A stretch of 64,000 nucleotides of DNA, taken from NCBI RefSeq assembly GCF_002846415.1, contig NZ_PJMX01000001.1, positions 2,914,001 through 2,978,000 of the forward strand, in the 5' to 3' direction. A program made the translations under genes and the position numbers. The notes under the pieces are model-generated. The model was not told the origin of the DNA, ran no database searches, and saw only the letters and a list, made by a program, of their open reading frames with translations. Of this stretch, positions 24,917 through 35,420 are shown piece by piece. Each line of letters begins with the position of its first letter. Position 1 is the stretch's first letter. This DNA comes from Streptomyces sp. TLI_146 (GTDB taxonomy: Bacteria; Actinomycetota; Actinomycetes; Streptomycetales; Streptomycetaceae).

Positions 24917-25199
24917 TTCGTCTGCGGGCCGGTGGGTGGCTGGTCGCGCAGTTCCCCGCGCCCCTGTTTTGGCCCGGGGTTCGTCTGCAGGTGTGTGGTG
25001 GGTTGCTCGCGCCGTTCCCCGCGCCCCTAACCCCTCTTTCGTCTGCGGGCCATGGTCGGTTGCTCGCGCCGTTCCCCGCGCCCCTCAACCCCCCTTCATC
25101 TGCGGACCGTGGCCGGTTGCTCGCGCCGTTCCCCGCGCCCCTCAACCCCCCTTCATCTGCGGACCGTGGTCGGTTGCTCGCGCCGTTCCCCGCGCCCCT
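24917..25199 (+). repeat. Five-copy tandem array of the dispersed repeat
   Basis: Copies at 24917-24965, 24980-25028, 25038-25085, 25095-25142 and 25152-25199. Each runs from TTCGTCTGCGG (or TTCATCTGCGG) to GCGCCGTTCCCCGCGCCCCT or its GCGCAG form. Periods are 63, 58, 57 and 57 bp. Copies 4 and 5 are nearly identical, which suggests recent duplication. The array fills the gap between the histidine kinase and GH101 genes, both on the minus strand. Confidence 0.9.
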
Positions 25200-25248
25200 T
25201 AGGTGCCGCTGCGCGGCAATCCCCTGGGCGGCCCGGAGGGGCGCTTTT

Positions 25249-25358
25249 AGGGGCGCGGGGAACTGCGCGACCAGTTGGGGACGGCCTGCAGACGAAGACC
25301 GGGCCGAAAAGGGGCGCGGGGAACCGCGCGACCGGCCACCCACCGGGCCGCAGACGAA
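25249..25358 (-). repeat. Two inverted copies of the dispersed repeat
   Basis: Inverted copies at 25249-25296 and 25310-25358 face the five-copy array across a 50 bp spacer that has its own GC hairpins. The last copy ends 8 bp before the 3' end of the kinase gene. Confidence 0.88.
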
Positions 25359-25365
25359 GACCGGG

Positions 25366-26505
25366 CTAAAGCAGTGGCAGGAGCGCCACCACCTGCCAGC
25401 CCCCCTCCGGCGCCGGGCCCGCTGTCAGTTCGCCGCCGAGGGCCGTCACTCGCTCCGTCAGGCCCGCCAGGCCGAAGCCGCCGCCCCGGGCGCCCGGCGG
25501 GAGTCTCGCCGCGCGGGAGCCGTCGTCGGCGACCCGGACCTCCAGGCCGTCGCCGACCACGCGGAGCCCCACCCGTACCGCACTCGCGTCCGCCGCATGC
25601 TTGCGGACGTTCGTCAGGGCTTCGCGGACCACGCGGTACGCGGCGGCCGCGACCTCGCCGGGCAGCCGCTCCTCCAGGCCCGCCTCGACGTACAGCACGG
25701 CCGGCGGGCCCGCCAGGGAGAAGCGGTCGGCCAGCTCGCGCAGCTGCGCCAGGCCCGCGACCGGCTCGGTCTCGGGCTCGCCCGCGCGCAGCACCCGCAC
25801 CAGCCTGCGCATCGCGCTCAGCGCGTCCCCGCCCGCCTCCTCGATCCGGGCGAACGTATCGGCGGCCCGCTGCCCCTCGACCGCGGTGAAGCGGGCCGCG
25901 CGGGCCTGGACGACGATGCCGGTGACGTGGTGGGCGATCAGGTCGTGGAGCTCGCGGGCGAGTTCGAGGCGCTCGGCCGCGCGGACGGCCTGGAGGTCGC
26001 GCACACGCTGCCAGGACTGGGCGCGCAGCAGCAGCGAGTACGCGCTGACGACGACCGTGAGCACCGCGAAGAGCAGGGTGAACCGGCCCGGCGAGGCGTC
26101 CCGGACCGGCACCGCCATGCAGCCGAGCCCAAGCACCGGGCCGAGGACGGCGGCGGTGCGGGCCGGCGCCCGCAGCAGGACCGCGGCGAGCAGCACCAGC
26201 AGCGCCACCGCCTCGCCCATCCCCCAGACGATCTCCGGGCGGTCGAGGAACATCAGCCCGGTCGCGGCCCAGGTGGCGGCCGCGCCGGCCCAGGCCCGTA
26301 CGACCAGGTCGGGACGGGGCCACGGCAGCGCGCACAGGCAGACCACCAGGCCCGAGGCCCAGACGATGGCGTGCGGGGTGGTGGGCTGGCGGGCCAGGGC
26401 CAGGCCCTCGAAGACGACGAGCCCGACCAGGACGGCGGCGAGCGCCCCGCGGGCGACATCGGCCCAGCGGGGGTGGCCGCGCAGCCAGCGGCGGAGCGGG
26501 CTCAC
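25366..26505 (-). CDS. Sensor histidine kinase, NarL/DesK-type
   Basis: 379 aa. About five hydrophobic helices occupy the first ~170 residues with almost no extracellular loop. A HisKA_3 dimerisation domain follows, with phospho-acceptor His in LARELHDLIAHHVTG, then an HATPase_c domain (N box REALTNVRKHA, G1 box VRVADDGS, G2 region GGGFGLAGLTERV). The GTG start overlaps the response-regulator stop by 4 bp (GTGA), so the two are translated together and form one two-component system. The stimulus is unknown; the membrane-buried sensor suggests envelope or lipid-phase signals. Confidence 0.9.
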   Translation of the reverse strand: MSPLRRWLRGHPRWADVARGALAAVLVGLVVFEGLALARQPTTPHAIVWASGLVVCLCALPWPRPDLVVRAWAGAAATWAATGLMFLDRPEIVWGMGEAVALLVLLAAVLLRAPARTAAVLGPVLGLGCMAVPVRDASPGRFTLLFAVLTVVVSAYSLLLRAQSWQRVRDLQAVRAAERLELARELHDLIAHHVTGIVVQARAARFTAVEGQRAADTFARIEEAGGDALSAMRRLVRVLRAGEPETEPVAGLAQLRELADRFSLAGPPAVLYVEAGLEERLPGEVAAAAYRVVREALTNVRKHAADASAVRVGLRVVGDGLEVRVADDGSRAARLPPGARGGGFGLAGLTERVTALGGELTAGPAPEGGWQVVALLPLL

Positions 26506-27155
26506 GCGGCGCCCGTGGCCAGTCCGCTCTCCCAGGCCCAGGCGGCGATCTCCACCCGGTTCCGGGCGCCGAGCTTGCCCTGCACATTGGCCAGATGGGT
26601 CTTCACAGTGGAGAGGGAGACGTACAGCTCGGCGGCGATCTCGGCGTTGGTGGCGCCGCGCGCCAGACACCGTACGACCTCGCGTTCGCGCTCGGTGAGG
26701 GGTTCGGCGGGCTGCCGCAGGGAGGTGGCGGGGCGGGCGGTGGCGAGCTCGCGCAGCAGCCGGACGGTGATCGCCGGGGAGACCAGCGAGTCCCCGGCCG
26801 CCGCCGCCCGGACCGCCTCCACCAGCATCTCGGGGCTTGCGTCCTTGAGGAGGAAGCCGCAGGCGCCGCCGTGCAGGGCGGCGTGGACGTACTCGTCCAG
26901 GTCGAAGGTGGTGACGATCACGATCCGCGGGCGTTCGCGGCCGCGGAGGCGGCGGGTGACTTCGAGGCCGTCGAGGCCGGGCATAGGGATGTCGAGGAGC
27001 AGGACGTCCGGGTCGTGCCGGTCCACGGCCTCCAGGGCGGACGGGCCGTCGAAGACGTCGTCGAGGACGTCGATGTCGGGCCTGCTCTCCAGGATCATGC
27101 GGAACCCGGTCCTGACCATCTCCTGGTCGTCCGCGATGACCACCGTGATCGACAT
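26502..27155 (-). CDS. NarL/LuxR-family response regulator
   Basis: 217 aa. The receiver domain starts ITVVIADDQEMVRTGFRMIL, with phospho-acceptor Asp in PDVLLLDIPMPGLDG and the conserved Lys in FLLKDASPEML. A LuxR-type helix-turn-helix follows (LTEREREVVRCLARGATNAEIAAELYVSLSTVKTHLANVQ). Partner of the downstream kinase. The ATG at 27155 is used; a GTG two codons upstream (27161) is also possible and neither has a clear ribosome-binding site. Nearby secreted enzymes (GH101, trypsin) are possible targets, but this is untested. Confidence 0.92.
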   Translation of the reverse strand: MSITVVIADDQEMVRTGFRMILESRPDIDVLDDVFDGPSALEAVDRHDPDVLLLDIPMPGLDGLEVTRRLRGRERPRIVIVTTFDLDEYVHAALHGGACGFLLKDASPEMLVEAVRAAAAGDSLVSPAITVRLLRELATARPATSLRQPAEPLTEREREVVRCLARGATNAEIAAELYVSLSTVKTHLANVQGKLGARNRVEIAAWAWESGLATGAA

Positions 27156-27227
27156 GTCCACATATGACCAGATTAGGCCGGACGCCCGCAAATTCGGGGC
27201 GCCCGGCCAGCCGTACGGCGGGGAGTG

Positions 27228-28130
<903 letters not shown>

Positions 28131-28248
28131 TTATCGGAGCCCTCCGGGCGGCCTACAAGGATTGCTTTCCGGCCATGTGTACGAGGGCGGGGTGCCGTAC
28201 GCGCCTCGTACAGTGGAGGCTGGTTCACCGTCGTACGGGGGTGACAGC

Positions 28249-29157
28249 GTGGCCCATCCGAACGCGCCCGGGCCCGGTCCCGTCGTGCACGGGTTTCCGC
28301 ACATCGAGACCGTGCGGGCGGCGATCACCGCGCTGTACCGGCGGCTGTCGGCCGACGGGATCCAGGGGTACGCGACGAGCGTCCTGCCCGCCGACGTGGC
28401 CTTCGCCGACCACGACGACCTCCATCTGGGCGCCCAGCGGGTGGCCCGCGCGCTCGTCCAGCACCTGCATCTGCCGGACGCCCGGATGATCGTCGGGTTC
28501 CGCGAGATGCAGCACGCGGCCTCGGTCGAACTGGCCGCGGGACCCGAGTACTTCATCGAGCTCAACGACCGCTTCCGGCGCCACCGGCGGGACATCGGGG
28601 CGGCGCTCGCCCACGAGATCACACATGTGCTCCTGCACCGGCTCGGCCTTGAGTTCCCGGGGACGCGGGACAACGAGATCCTCACGGACACGGCGACCAC
28701 GTATCTGGGGGCGGGGTGGCTGCTGCTCGACGCGTTCCGGGAGGACGGGGTGTCCAGCCAGAAGCTGGGCTATCTGACGCCGGAGGAGTTCGGATATGTG
28801 CTGGCGAAGCGGGCGGCGGTGTTCGGCGAGGACCCGTCGCCGTGGTTCACCAGCCCGCAGGCGTACCCCGCGTACCGGGCCGGGGTCGCCCGGGCCCATC
28901 TCGACGCGCGGCAGCCGCCGTTGGCGGGGGCGGGGTGGGCCGGGCGGCGGCGGTACGCGCGGGACCGGCGGGGGGCGCGGTCGGGTGAGGGGGTGTGGGG
29001 GTCCTCGGCGGGGCCGTACTCCTTCGAGGGCGGGGGTGCGTCGTTGCGGGTGTGCTTCTCGTGCCCTACGTGTGGGCAGCGGAATCGGGTGGGGGTTCGG
29101 GGGAGGGTGCGGGTGCGGTGTGGGGTGTGCGGGGCGGTTCTGACCTGCGATACGTAG
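28249..29157 (+). CDS. Putative zinc metallopeptidase with C-terminal zinc-ribbon-like motif
   Basis: 302 aa. I do not recognise a named family. The centre contains HEITHVLLHRLGLEF followed by NEILTDTATTYLGAG, a zincin-like HExxH with a likely downstream Glu/Asp ligand, as in ImmA/IrrE-like or other small metallopeptidases. The C-terminus has CPTCGQRNRV and CGVCGAVLTC, a CxxC...CxxC zinc ribbon, after a low-complexity Arg/Gly linker. No signal peptide is seen, so it is probably cytoplasmic. The GTG at 28249 is used; upstream in-frame starts add unlikely sequence. It stands alone, divergent from the trypsin gene. Confidence 0.7.
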   Translation: MAHPNAPGPGPVVHGFPHIETVRAAITALYRRLSADGIQGYATSVLPADVAFADHDDLHLGAQRVARALVQHLHLPDARMIVGFREMQHAASVELAAGPEYFIELNDRFRRHRRDIGAALAHEITHVLLHRLGLEFPGTRDNEILTDTATTYLGAGWLLLDAFREDGVSSQKLGYLTPEEFGYVLAKRAAVFGEDPSPWFTSPQAYPAYRAGVARAHLDARQPPLAGAGWAGRRRYARDRRGARSGEGVWGSSAGPYSFEGGGASLRVCFSCPTCGQRNRVGVRGRVRVRCGVCGAVLTCDT

Positions 29158-29192
29158 CCCCACCCCGCGGTGGCTGCGCCGCCCCGACCCCG

Positions 29193-29240
29193 TTCGCCTG
29201 CGGACCGTGGGTGGCTGGTCGCGCAGTTCCCCGCGCCCCT
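29193..29240 (+). repeat. Dispersed intergenic repeat, single forward copy
   Basis: Runs from TTCGCCTGCGGACCGTGG to GCGCAGTTCCCCGCGCCCCT, 35 bp after the metallopeptidase stop. No inverted partner follows here. Confidence 0.8.
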
Positions 29241-29357
29241 TGAATGCCGCTCCGCGGCAGACACACAACCAGCCACCCGGCCGGAATTCGCCCCCTCCCG
29301 TCCTTCCCGCCTCCCGCCGTTCACCACCGCGACACACACCACCCCCGTAATGAAGGA

Positions 29358-29386
29358 GTTGTCTGTACAACAGTTGGCTGTACAAC
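29358..29386 (+). promoter_or_regulatory. Two adjacent GntR-type operator sites before the ABC importer operon
   Basis: GTTGTCTGTACAAC (29358-29371) and GTTGGCTGTACAAC (29373-29386) are two 14 bp palindromic sites, 15 bp apart, 22 bp before the first start codon. A third version stands directly before the gntR gene (34036-34049). Together they fit GTTGnCnGnACAAC and most likely bind the operon's own GntR regulator. Confidence 0.75.
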
Positions 29387-29407
29387 CTCGCCCCTCATGG
29401 AGCCCTC

Positions 29408-30565
29408 GTGACGACCGCCCCCCGTATCCGCACCGCCGGTATCGCCCTCGCGCTCACCGCATCCGCGTTCGCTCTCGCCGCCTGTGGCGCGAAGAGTGAC
29501 GCCAAGAACGTCGACTCGGGCGGGAAGTCCGTCGCGGCCGCCGGGTCCGCGAAGGAGGCCGGGGGGATGGACGCGCTGGTCGCCGCCGCCAAGAAGGAAG
29601 GCGCTCTCAACGCCATCGCGATCCCCCGCGACTGGGCCAACTACGGGGCCCTCATCGACGGGTTCCAGAAGAAGTACGGCATCAAGGTCGCCGTGGAGAA
29701 CCCCGACGGGACCAGCCAGGACGAGATCAACGCCGTCAAGACCCGCAAGGGTCAGGACCGCGCCCCGGACGTCCTCGACCTCGGCGCCTCCTTCGCGCAG
29801 GCCGCGGCCCAGCAGGGGCTGACCGCCCCGTACAAGGTCGAGGCGTACGAGAAGATCGCCGCGGGGCAGAAGGACCCGCAGGCCCGGTGGTTCAACGACT
29901 ACGGCGGCTACGTCTCCATCGGCTGTGACGCCAAGCGCGTCAAGGAGTGCCCGCAGACCTTCGCCGATCTGCTGAAGCCCCAGTACAAGGGGCAGGTCGC
30001 GCTCAACGGCAACCCGACCAAGTCGGGTTCGGCCTTCGCCGGTGTGTACGCCGCCGCCCTCGCCTCCGGCGGGTCCTTCGACGACATCCGGCCCGGCCTC
30101 GACTTCTTCGGCAAGCTGAAGAAGAACGGGAACTACAACCCCGTCGAGTCCACCCCGGCGACCGTCGAGAAGGGCGAGACCCCGATCAGCATCGACTGGG
30201 ACTACCTCAACGCCGGGTACGGGGAGGAGTTCAAGAGCAAGGGGCTCGACTGGAAGGTCGCCGTGCCCGGTGACGGCGTCTACGCCCAGTACTACTCCCA
30301 GGCCGTCAACAAGGACGCGCCGCACCCCGCCGCCGCCCGGCTGTGGCAGGAGTACCTGTACTCGGCCGAGGGGCAGAACCTGTGGCTCAAGGGCCACGCC
30401 CGGCCCGCCCTGATGACCGCCATGGAGCAGGACGGCACGCTCGACAAGGCCGCCGCCGCCGCGCTCCCCAAGGTCGCGGGCACCCCGAAGTTCCCCTCCG
30501 AGGCACAGACCGCCAAGGCCAAGCAGGTCCTGGCCGCGGGCTGGGCCAAGGCGATCTCGGGCTGA
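29408..30565 (+). CDS. ABC importer substrate-binding lipoprotein
   Basis: 385 aa. A lipobox (FALAACG, Cys26) anchors it outside the membrane. It is a periplasmic-binding-protein-like family 1 protein of the type used for iron, thiamine, spermidine or 2-aminoethylphosphonate (IPRDWANYGALIDGFQKKYGI, PISIDWDYLNAGYG). First gene of an operon with two permeases, an ATPase, a HAD phosphatase and a GntR regulator. The phosphatase suggests a phosphorylated or phosphonate substrate, but this is inference. The GTG start has GGAG 5 bp upstream. Confidence 0.88.
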   Translation: MTTAPRIRTAGIALALTASAFALAACGAKSDAKNVDSGGKSVAAAGSAKEAGGMDALVAAAKKEGALNAIAIPRDWANYGALIDGFQKKYGIKVAVENPDGTSQDEINAVKTRKGQDRAPDVLDLGASFAQAAAQQGLTAPYKVEAYEKIAAGQKDPQARWFNDYGGYVSIGCDAKRVKECPQTFADLLKPQYKGQVALNGNPTKSGSAFAGVYAAALASGGSFDDIRPGLDFFGKLKKNGNYNPVESTPATVEKGETPISIDWDYLNAGYGEEFKSKGLDWKVAVPGDGVYAQYYSQAVNKDAPHPAAARLWQEYLYSAEGQNLWLKGHARPALMTAMEQDGTLDKAAAAALPKVAGTPKFPSEAQTAKAKQVLAAGWAKAISG

Positions 30566-30573
30566 TCCGATCC

Positions 30574-31470
30574 ATGACCACTCTGACCACTTCCTCCTCG
30601 CCGGGGGCCGCCGCGGCTGACGCGCGCCGCCCCCGGCGGCGGGGCCCCAAGGCCTCCGGGTCCTGGCTCGCCGCCCTGCCCCTGCTCGCCTTCGTGGCCC
30701 TCGCCTTCGGGCTCCCCGCCGTCGCCATGGTCCACGGGGCGTTCACCGTCGACGGCTCGTACGGACTCGCCAACCTCGACCAGTCCGTGCACGGCGCCTA
30801 CCGCACCGCCCTCCTCGGCAGCCTCAAGCTGGCCGCCGTCACCGCGGGCATCGGCTCGGTGCTCGGGCTGCTGCTCGCCCAGGCCGTCGTCACCTCGCGC
30901 GGCCGGGCGCTGCGCGAGGCCGTGCTCACCGCCTCCGGCGTCCTCGCCAACTTCGGTGGTGTGCCGCTGGCCTTCGCCTTCGTCGCGACCCTCGGCAACG
31001 CCGGTGTGCTCACCACCCGCCTCGGCCTCGACCGGCACGGGTGGAGCCTCTACAGCTTCTGGGGGCTCGCCCTGACGTATCTGTACTTCCTGGTGCCCCT
31101 GATGGTGCTCACCGTGGCGCCCGCCCTCGACGGGCTGCGGCCCCAGTGGCGCGAAGCCGCCCTCAACTCCGGGGCCGGAACCTGGCAGTACTGGCGGCAC
31201 GTGGGCATCCCGGTGCTCCTGCCGACCCTGCTCGGCGGGTTCGTGCTGCTCTTCGGCAGCGCCTTCGCCGCGTACGCCACCGCCGCCGCGATGGTCGGCA
31301 GCTCGATCCCGCTGGTGACGCTCCAGATCGCGGACGCGCTCTCCGGCAACGTCCTGATCGGCCAGGAGAACGTGGCGCTCGCCCTCAGCCTCGACATGGT
31401 GCTGGTCGCGGCGCTCGTCATGGCCGTCCATCTGCCCCTCCAGCGAAGGAGCGCCCGATGGCTCGCCTGA
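30574..31470 (+). CDS. ABC importer permease 1
   Basis: 298 aa, six predicted helices. An Arg-rich cytoplasmic N-terminus precedes the first helix (LAALPLLAFVALAFGLP). The EAA-loop region is LNSGAGTWQYWRHVGIPVLLP, typical of BPD_transp_1 permeases of the CUT1/phosphonate/spermidine group. It starts 8 bp after the binding-protein gene and its 3' end overlaps the second permease by 13 bp. Confidence 0.9.
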   Translation: MTTLTTSSSPGAAAADARRPRRRGPKASGSWLAALPLLAFVALAFGLPAVAMVHGAFTVDGSYGLANLDQSVHGAYRTALLGSLKLAAVTAGIGSVLGLLLAQAVVTSRGRALREAVLTASGVLANFGGVPLAFAFVATLGNAGVLTTRLGLDRHGWSLYSFWGLALTYLYFLVPLMVLTVAPALDGLRPQWREAALNSGAGTWQYWRHVGIPVLLPTLLGGFVLLFGSAFAAYATAAAMVGSSIPLVTLQIADALSGNVLIGQENVALALSLDMVLVAALVMAVHLPLQRRSARWLA

Positions 31471-32323
31471 TCCCGGCCGGAGCGCGCCCCTGGCGCGGTG
31501 TCGTCCTCGGCGCCGCCGGGCTCTACTTCCTGGTGCCGCTGCTCGCCGCCCTGGTCTTCACCGTGGATGTACCGAACCAGGGGTTCACCCTCGACTCGTA
31601 CACCCAGATCTTCTCCGCCGACGGGTTCACCACCGCCCTGCTGCTCTCCCTCGGCCTCGGGCTCACCACGGTCGCCCTCGCGCTGCTCCTGACGCTCCCG
31701 GCCGCGCTCGCGGTGCGGCTCTCGGGCTCGGGGCGACTGCGGGCGGTGCTCGAAGTGGTCTGCACGCTGCCGCTGGTGGTGCCGCCGGTCGCGCTGGTCG
31801 CCGGGATCGGGACCGTGCTGAAGTGGGGGCCCGACCACCTCGCCGCCACTCCGCTGTACGAGACGTTCGTCGCGGCGCAGGACCCGGACTTCCCGGTCGT
31901 GCTGGTCCTCGCGTACGTGGTGATGGCGCTGCCGTTCGTCCACCGCTCGCTGGAGGCGGGGCTGCGGGCCGTCGATGTGCGTACGCTCGTCGAGGCCGCC
32001 CGTGACCTGGGCGCCTCCTGGCCCCGGGCGATCGTCTCGGTCGTGCTGCCCAATCTGCGCACCGCGCTGCTCAACGCCTCGTTCCTGGCGCTCGCGCTGG
32101 TGCTCGGCGAGTTCACCGTGGCGCAGCTGCTCGGGTTCCAGCCGTTCGCGGTGTGGATCGTTCAGGCGTCCGGCTCCAACGCCCAGCTGTCCGTGGCGGT
32201 CTCGCTGCTCAGCCTGGTGCTGACCTGGGTGCTGCTGCTGGTCCTGACCGCCGTCTTCCGTACCCGCGCCGCCCGTTCGGCGCGTGCCCCCCGCAGTGAC
32301 ACGAACAAGAAGGAGGCGGGCGC

Positions 32324-32327
<4 letters not shown>
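31458..32327 (+). CDS. ABC importer permease 2
   Basis: 289 aa, six predicted helices. The EAA-loop is VEAARDLGASWPRAIVSVVLPNL, the consensus of BPD_transp_1 permeases, and it pairs with the preceding permease. The ATG lies inside the 3' end of permease 1, and its own stop overlaps the ATPase start (GTGA). Confidence 0.9.
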
Positions 32328-33378
<1,051 letters not shown>

Positions 33379-33382
<4 letters not shown>

Positions 33383-34029
33383 GCGGGCTGCGCGCGGTGC
33401 TGTTCGACATGGACGGCACCCTGGTCGACACCGAGCGGGCCTGGGTCGAGGTCGTCGAACAGGTCGCGGCCCGGCACGGGTACGCGCTGGTGGGCGCGGG
33501 GCGCACGGCGGTGTACGGGCGGTCCGTGGAGGACACCGCCAGGATGCTGCACGAGCCGCTCGCCGTCCACCAGGACGTCCTGGCCGCCGAGTTGGGCGAC
33601 GGGTTCGCCGCCCGGCTCGCCGACGGGGCCGAGCCCCGGCCGGGCGCGCTGCGGCTCCTGGCGGCGCTGCGCCGCGACCGGGTGCCGACCGCGCTGGTGT
33701 CGGCGTCCCCGCGCGCGGTCGTCGACCGGGTCGCGGCCTCCCTGTCCGGACACCGCTTCGACGCGGTCTACGGGGCGGAGGACACCGCCCGCACCAAGCC
33801 CGCGCCCGACCCGTATCTGGCAGCGGCGGCGGCCCTGGGCGCGGAGCCGTCGCGGTGCGTGGCCGTCGAGGACACGGTGACGGGCGTGACGTCGGCGGAG
33901 GCGGCGGGGTGCGCGGTGCTCGCGGTCCCGTCGATGGAACCCATCGCGCCCGCGGCGGGACGGACGGTACTGGCTAGTCTGGAGGAAGCCGATCCGGCGC
34001 TGCTGCGCTCGCTGATCAGCCTCGGCTAG
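33379..34029 (+). CDS. HAD-superfamily phosphatase (beta-phosphoglucomutase/phosphoglycolate-type)
   Basis: 216 aa. Motif I is FDMDGTLVD (Asp10 nucleophile, Asp12 acid/base), motif II ALVSAS, the Lys is in RTKPAPDPYL and motif III is VAVEDTVTGVTSA. A helical cap lies between motifs I and II. This subgroup dephosphorylates small phosphorylated metabolites. Its GTGA overlap with the ABC ATPase makes it part of the import operon, so it probably acts on the imported compound or a product. Confidence 0.88.
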
Positions 34030-34035
34030 CTGCCG

Positions 34036-34049
34036 GTTGACGGGACAAC
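34036..34049 (+). promoter_or_regulatory. GntR operator before the gntR gene
   Basis: GTTGACGGGACAAC fits the same GTTGnCnGnACAAC pattern as the pair at 29358-29386. It lies 16 bp before the gntR start codon, consistent with autoregulation. Confidence 0.65.
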
Positions 34050-34065
34050 GGGGACGGGGAACGAC

Positions 34066-34824
34066 ATGGCAGGCAAGGCGGCGCCGCTGTACCGGAAGGT
34101 GGCCGGCGATCTGCGGGCGGCCATCACCGCCGGGGAGTACGGATCGGGGGCGCGGCTGCCCGCCGAGGACGAACTCGCCCGTACCTACGGCGTGTCCAGG
34201 GGCACCATCCGCCAGGCGCTGGCCGCGCTGCGCACCGACGGTCTGGTGACCTCGCGGCGCGGCGCGCGGCGGGTGGTGCTCGGCGGGGGCGGGGCGCGGC
34301 TCCAGAGCTTCGAGGAGCTGCGGTCGTTCGCCCGCTGGGCGCGCTCGCAGGGCGAGGAGCCGGGCGGCCGGACGGTCGCGGTGGACCCGGGCGAGGCGAC
34401 CGAGGAGGAGGCGTACCACCTGCGGCTCCCGGTCGGGGAGCGGATCTTCCGGGTGCTGCGGGTCCGTACGCTCTCCGGGTCCCCGGTGATGGTGGAGCGC
34501 ACCACCTATCCGGAGCGGGTGGGCGAGCTGGTGGCGGCGATGGACCCGGGCCTCGCCTCGCACGCCGACGAACTGGAGGCGCACGGCGTGCTGTTCAGCG
34601 ACGCCCTGCACACGATCGACGTGGTCCCGGCGGACGCCACCGACGCGCAGCTGCTCGGCTGCCGGGCCGGTGACGGCCTGCTGCGCGAGCGCCGCCGCTC
34701 CACCGACCCGGCGGGCCTGCCGCTGGAGTGGTCCCAGGACCGCTATCTGCCGGGCACGGTGGCGTTCACCGTACGCAACTCCTCGGGGTCCCGGGCGATG
34801 GGCAGGAGCCTCAACGGCTCGTGA
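34066..34824 (+). CDS. GntR/HutC-family regulator with UTRA domain
   Basis: 252 aa. The N-terminal winged helix (YRKVAGDLRAAITAGEYGSGARLPAEDELARTYGVSRGTIRQALAALRTDGLV) is followed by a UTRA effector domain (RIFRVLRVRTLSGSPVMVERTTYP, LLRERRRSTDPAGLPLEWSQDRYLPG). HutC-type regulators usually repress transport operons until a small ligand binds UTRA. It is the last gene of the import operon, and matching operator sites precede both the operon and this gene. Nearest described relatives by context are PhnF/PhnR-type phosphonate regulators. Confidence 0.92.
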   Translation: MAGKAAPLYRKVAGDLRAAITAGEYGSGARLPAEDELARTYGVSRGTIRQALAALRTDGLVTSRRGARRVVLGGGGARLQSFEELRSFARWARSQGEEPGGRTVAVDPGEATEEEAYHLRLPVGERIFRVLRVRTLSGSPVMVERTTYPERVGELVAAMDPGLASHADELEAHGVLFSDALHTIDVVPADATDAQLLGCRAGDGLLRERRRSTDPAGLPLEWSQDRYLPGTVAFTVRNSSGSRAMGRSLNGS

Positions 34825-34835
34825 GACTCCTGCCC
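34800..34835. terminator. Hairpin spanning the gntR stop codon
   Basis: GGGCAGGAG (34800-34808) pairs with CTCCTGCCC (34827-34835). An alternative inner hairpin GAGCC/GGCTC lies inside. It sits between the convergent gntR and RNase genes. Confidence 0.55.
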
Positions 34836-34852
34836 GGGTGTCGGTCCGGGTC

Positions 34853-35242
34853 TCAGCAGCCGCGGTCGACCAGGTCGAAGGTCGCGTAGTGGTCCGAGGT
34901 GTAGTAGTCCTCGTCCGCCTGCTGGCCGGTGACGATACGGCGGGCGCCGCGCGTCGGGGAGCCGGGCGTCGTCACGGTGTACTCGTGGTAGTAGCCGCTC
35001 GGCTCCGAGGGCAGCACGTGCTCGCGGTTGGAGAAGACGACGCCGTCCTGGGAGTACGGGAACGGGCCGCCCTTGTCGATGAGGCGGAACGTGTCGTACG
35101 CCTGCGAGGGCAGCGCGGAGTAGCAGACGCTGCCGACGCTCTGGACGGAGGCGGTGGCCGGAAGAGCGGTCGGGCCGAGGAGGAGGGTGGCGGCAAGGGT
35201 CGCTATTCCGCCGAGCGTGGTGATGCGTGGGGGGATTCTCAT
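34853..35242 (-). CDS. Secreted guanyl-specific ribonuclease (RNase Sa/T1 type)
   Basis: 129 aa: a ~31-residue signal peptide plus a ~98-residue domain highly similar to RNase Sa (VCYSALPSQAYDTFRLI, GPFPYSQDGVVFSNRE). Expected catalytic residues are all present: Glu87 in YYHEY, Arg98 and Arg102 in TRGARRI, His118 in DHYATF. Cys40 and Cys129 match the single disulphide. It cleaves RNA after G outside the cell. No barstar-like inhibitor gene is adjacent. The motif TTCTACGCGCGT lies 13 bp before the start. Confidence 0.95.
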   Translation of the reverse strand: MRIPPRITTLGGIATLAATLLLGPTALPATASVQSVGSVCYSALPSQAYDTFRLIDKGGPFPYSQDGVVFSNREHVLPSEPSGYYHEYTVTTPGSPTRGARRIVTGQQADEDYYTSDHYATFDLVDRGC

Positions 35243-35254
35243 GCGGTCATGATG

Positions 35255-35266
35255 ACGCGCGTAGAA
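35255..35266 (-). promoter_or_regulatory. TTCTACGCGCGT element before the RNase gene
   Basis: The 12-mer is identical to both direct-repeat copies upstream of the 5'-nucleotidase gene (10655-10690), and here starts 24 bp before the ATG. It may be a shared operator for two extracellular nucleic-acid-scavenging enzymes. Confidence 0.45.
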
Positions 35267-35420
35267 CGGTGATCGTCAACGGCAAGTCGGTTGAATTTCC
35301 CACGAGTTAACCTGCGACACCGAGCCGTAACCGGGGCGCCCGCAAGTCTTTGCCCTCATGGGAAGAAATTGGCCATTCTTTCGTTTCGGCGAACTAAAGG
35401 CCTTGCTACTCTCTCCGCCC

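Noticed and set aside
24917..25199. Possible CRISPR array
   Set aside because: Repeats are ~48 bp and spacers only 9-14 bp and not unique; the same unit occurs singly elsewhere; no cas genes.
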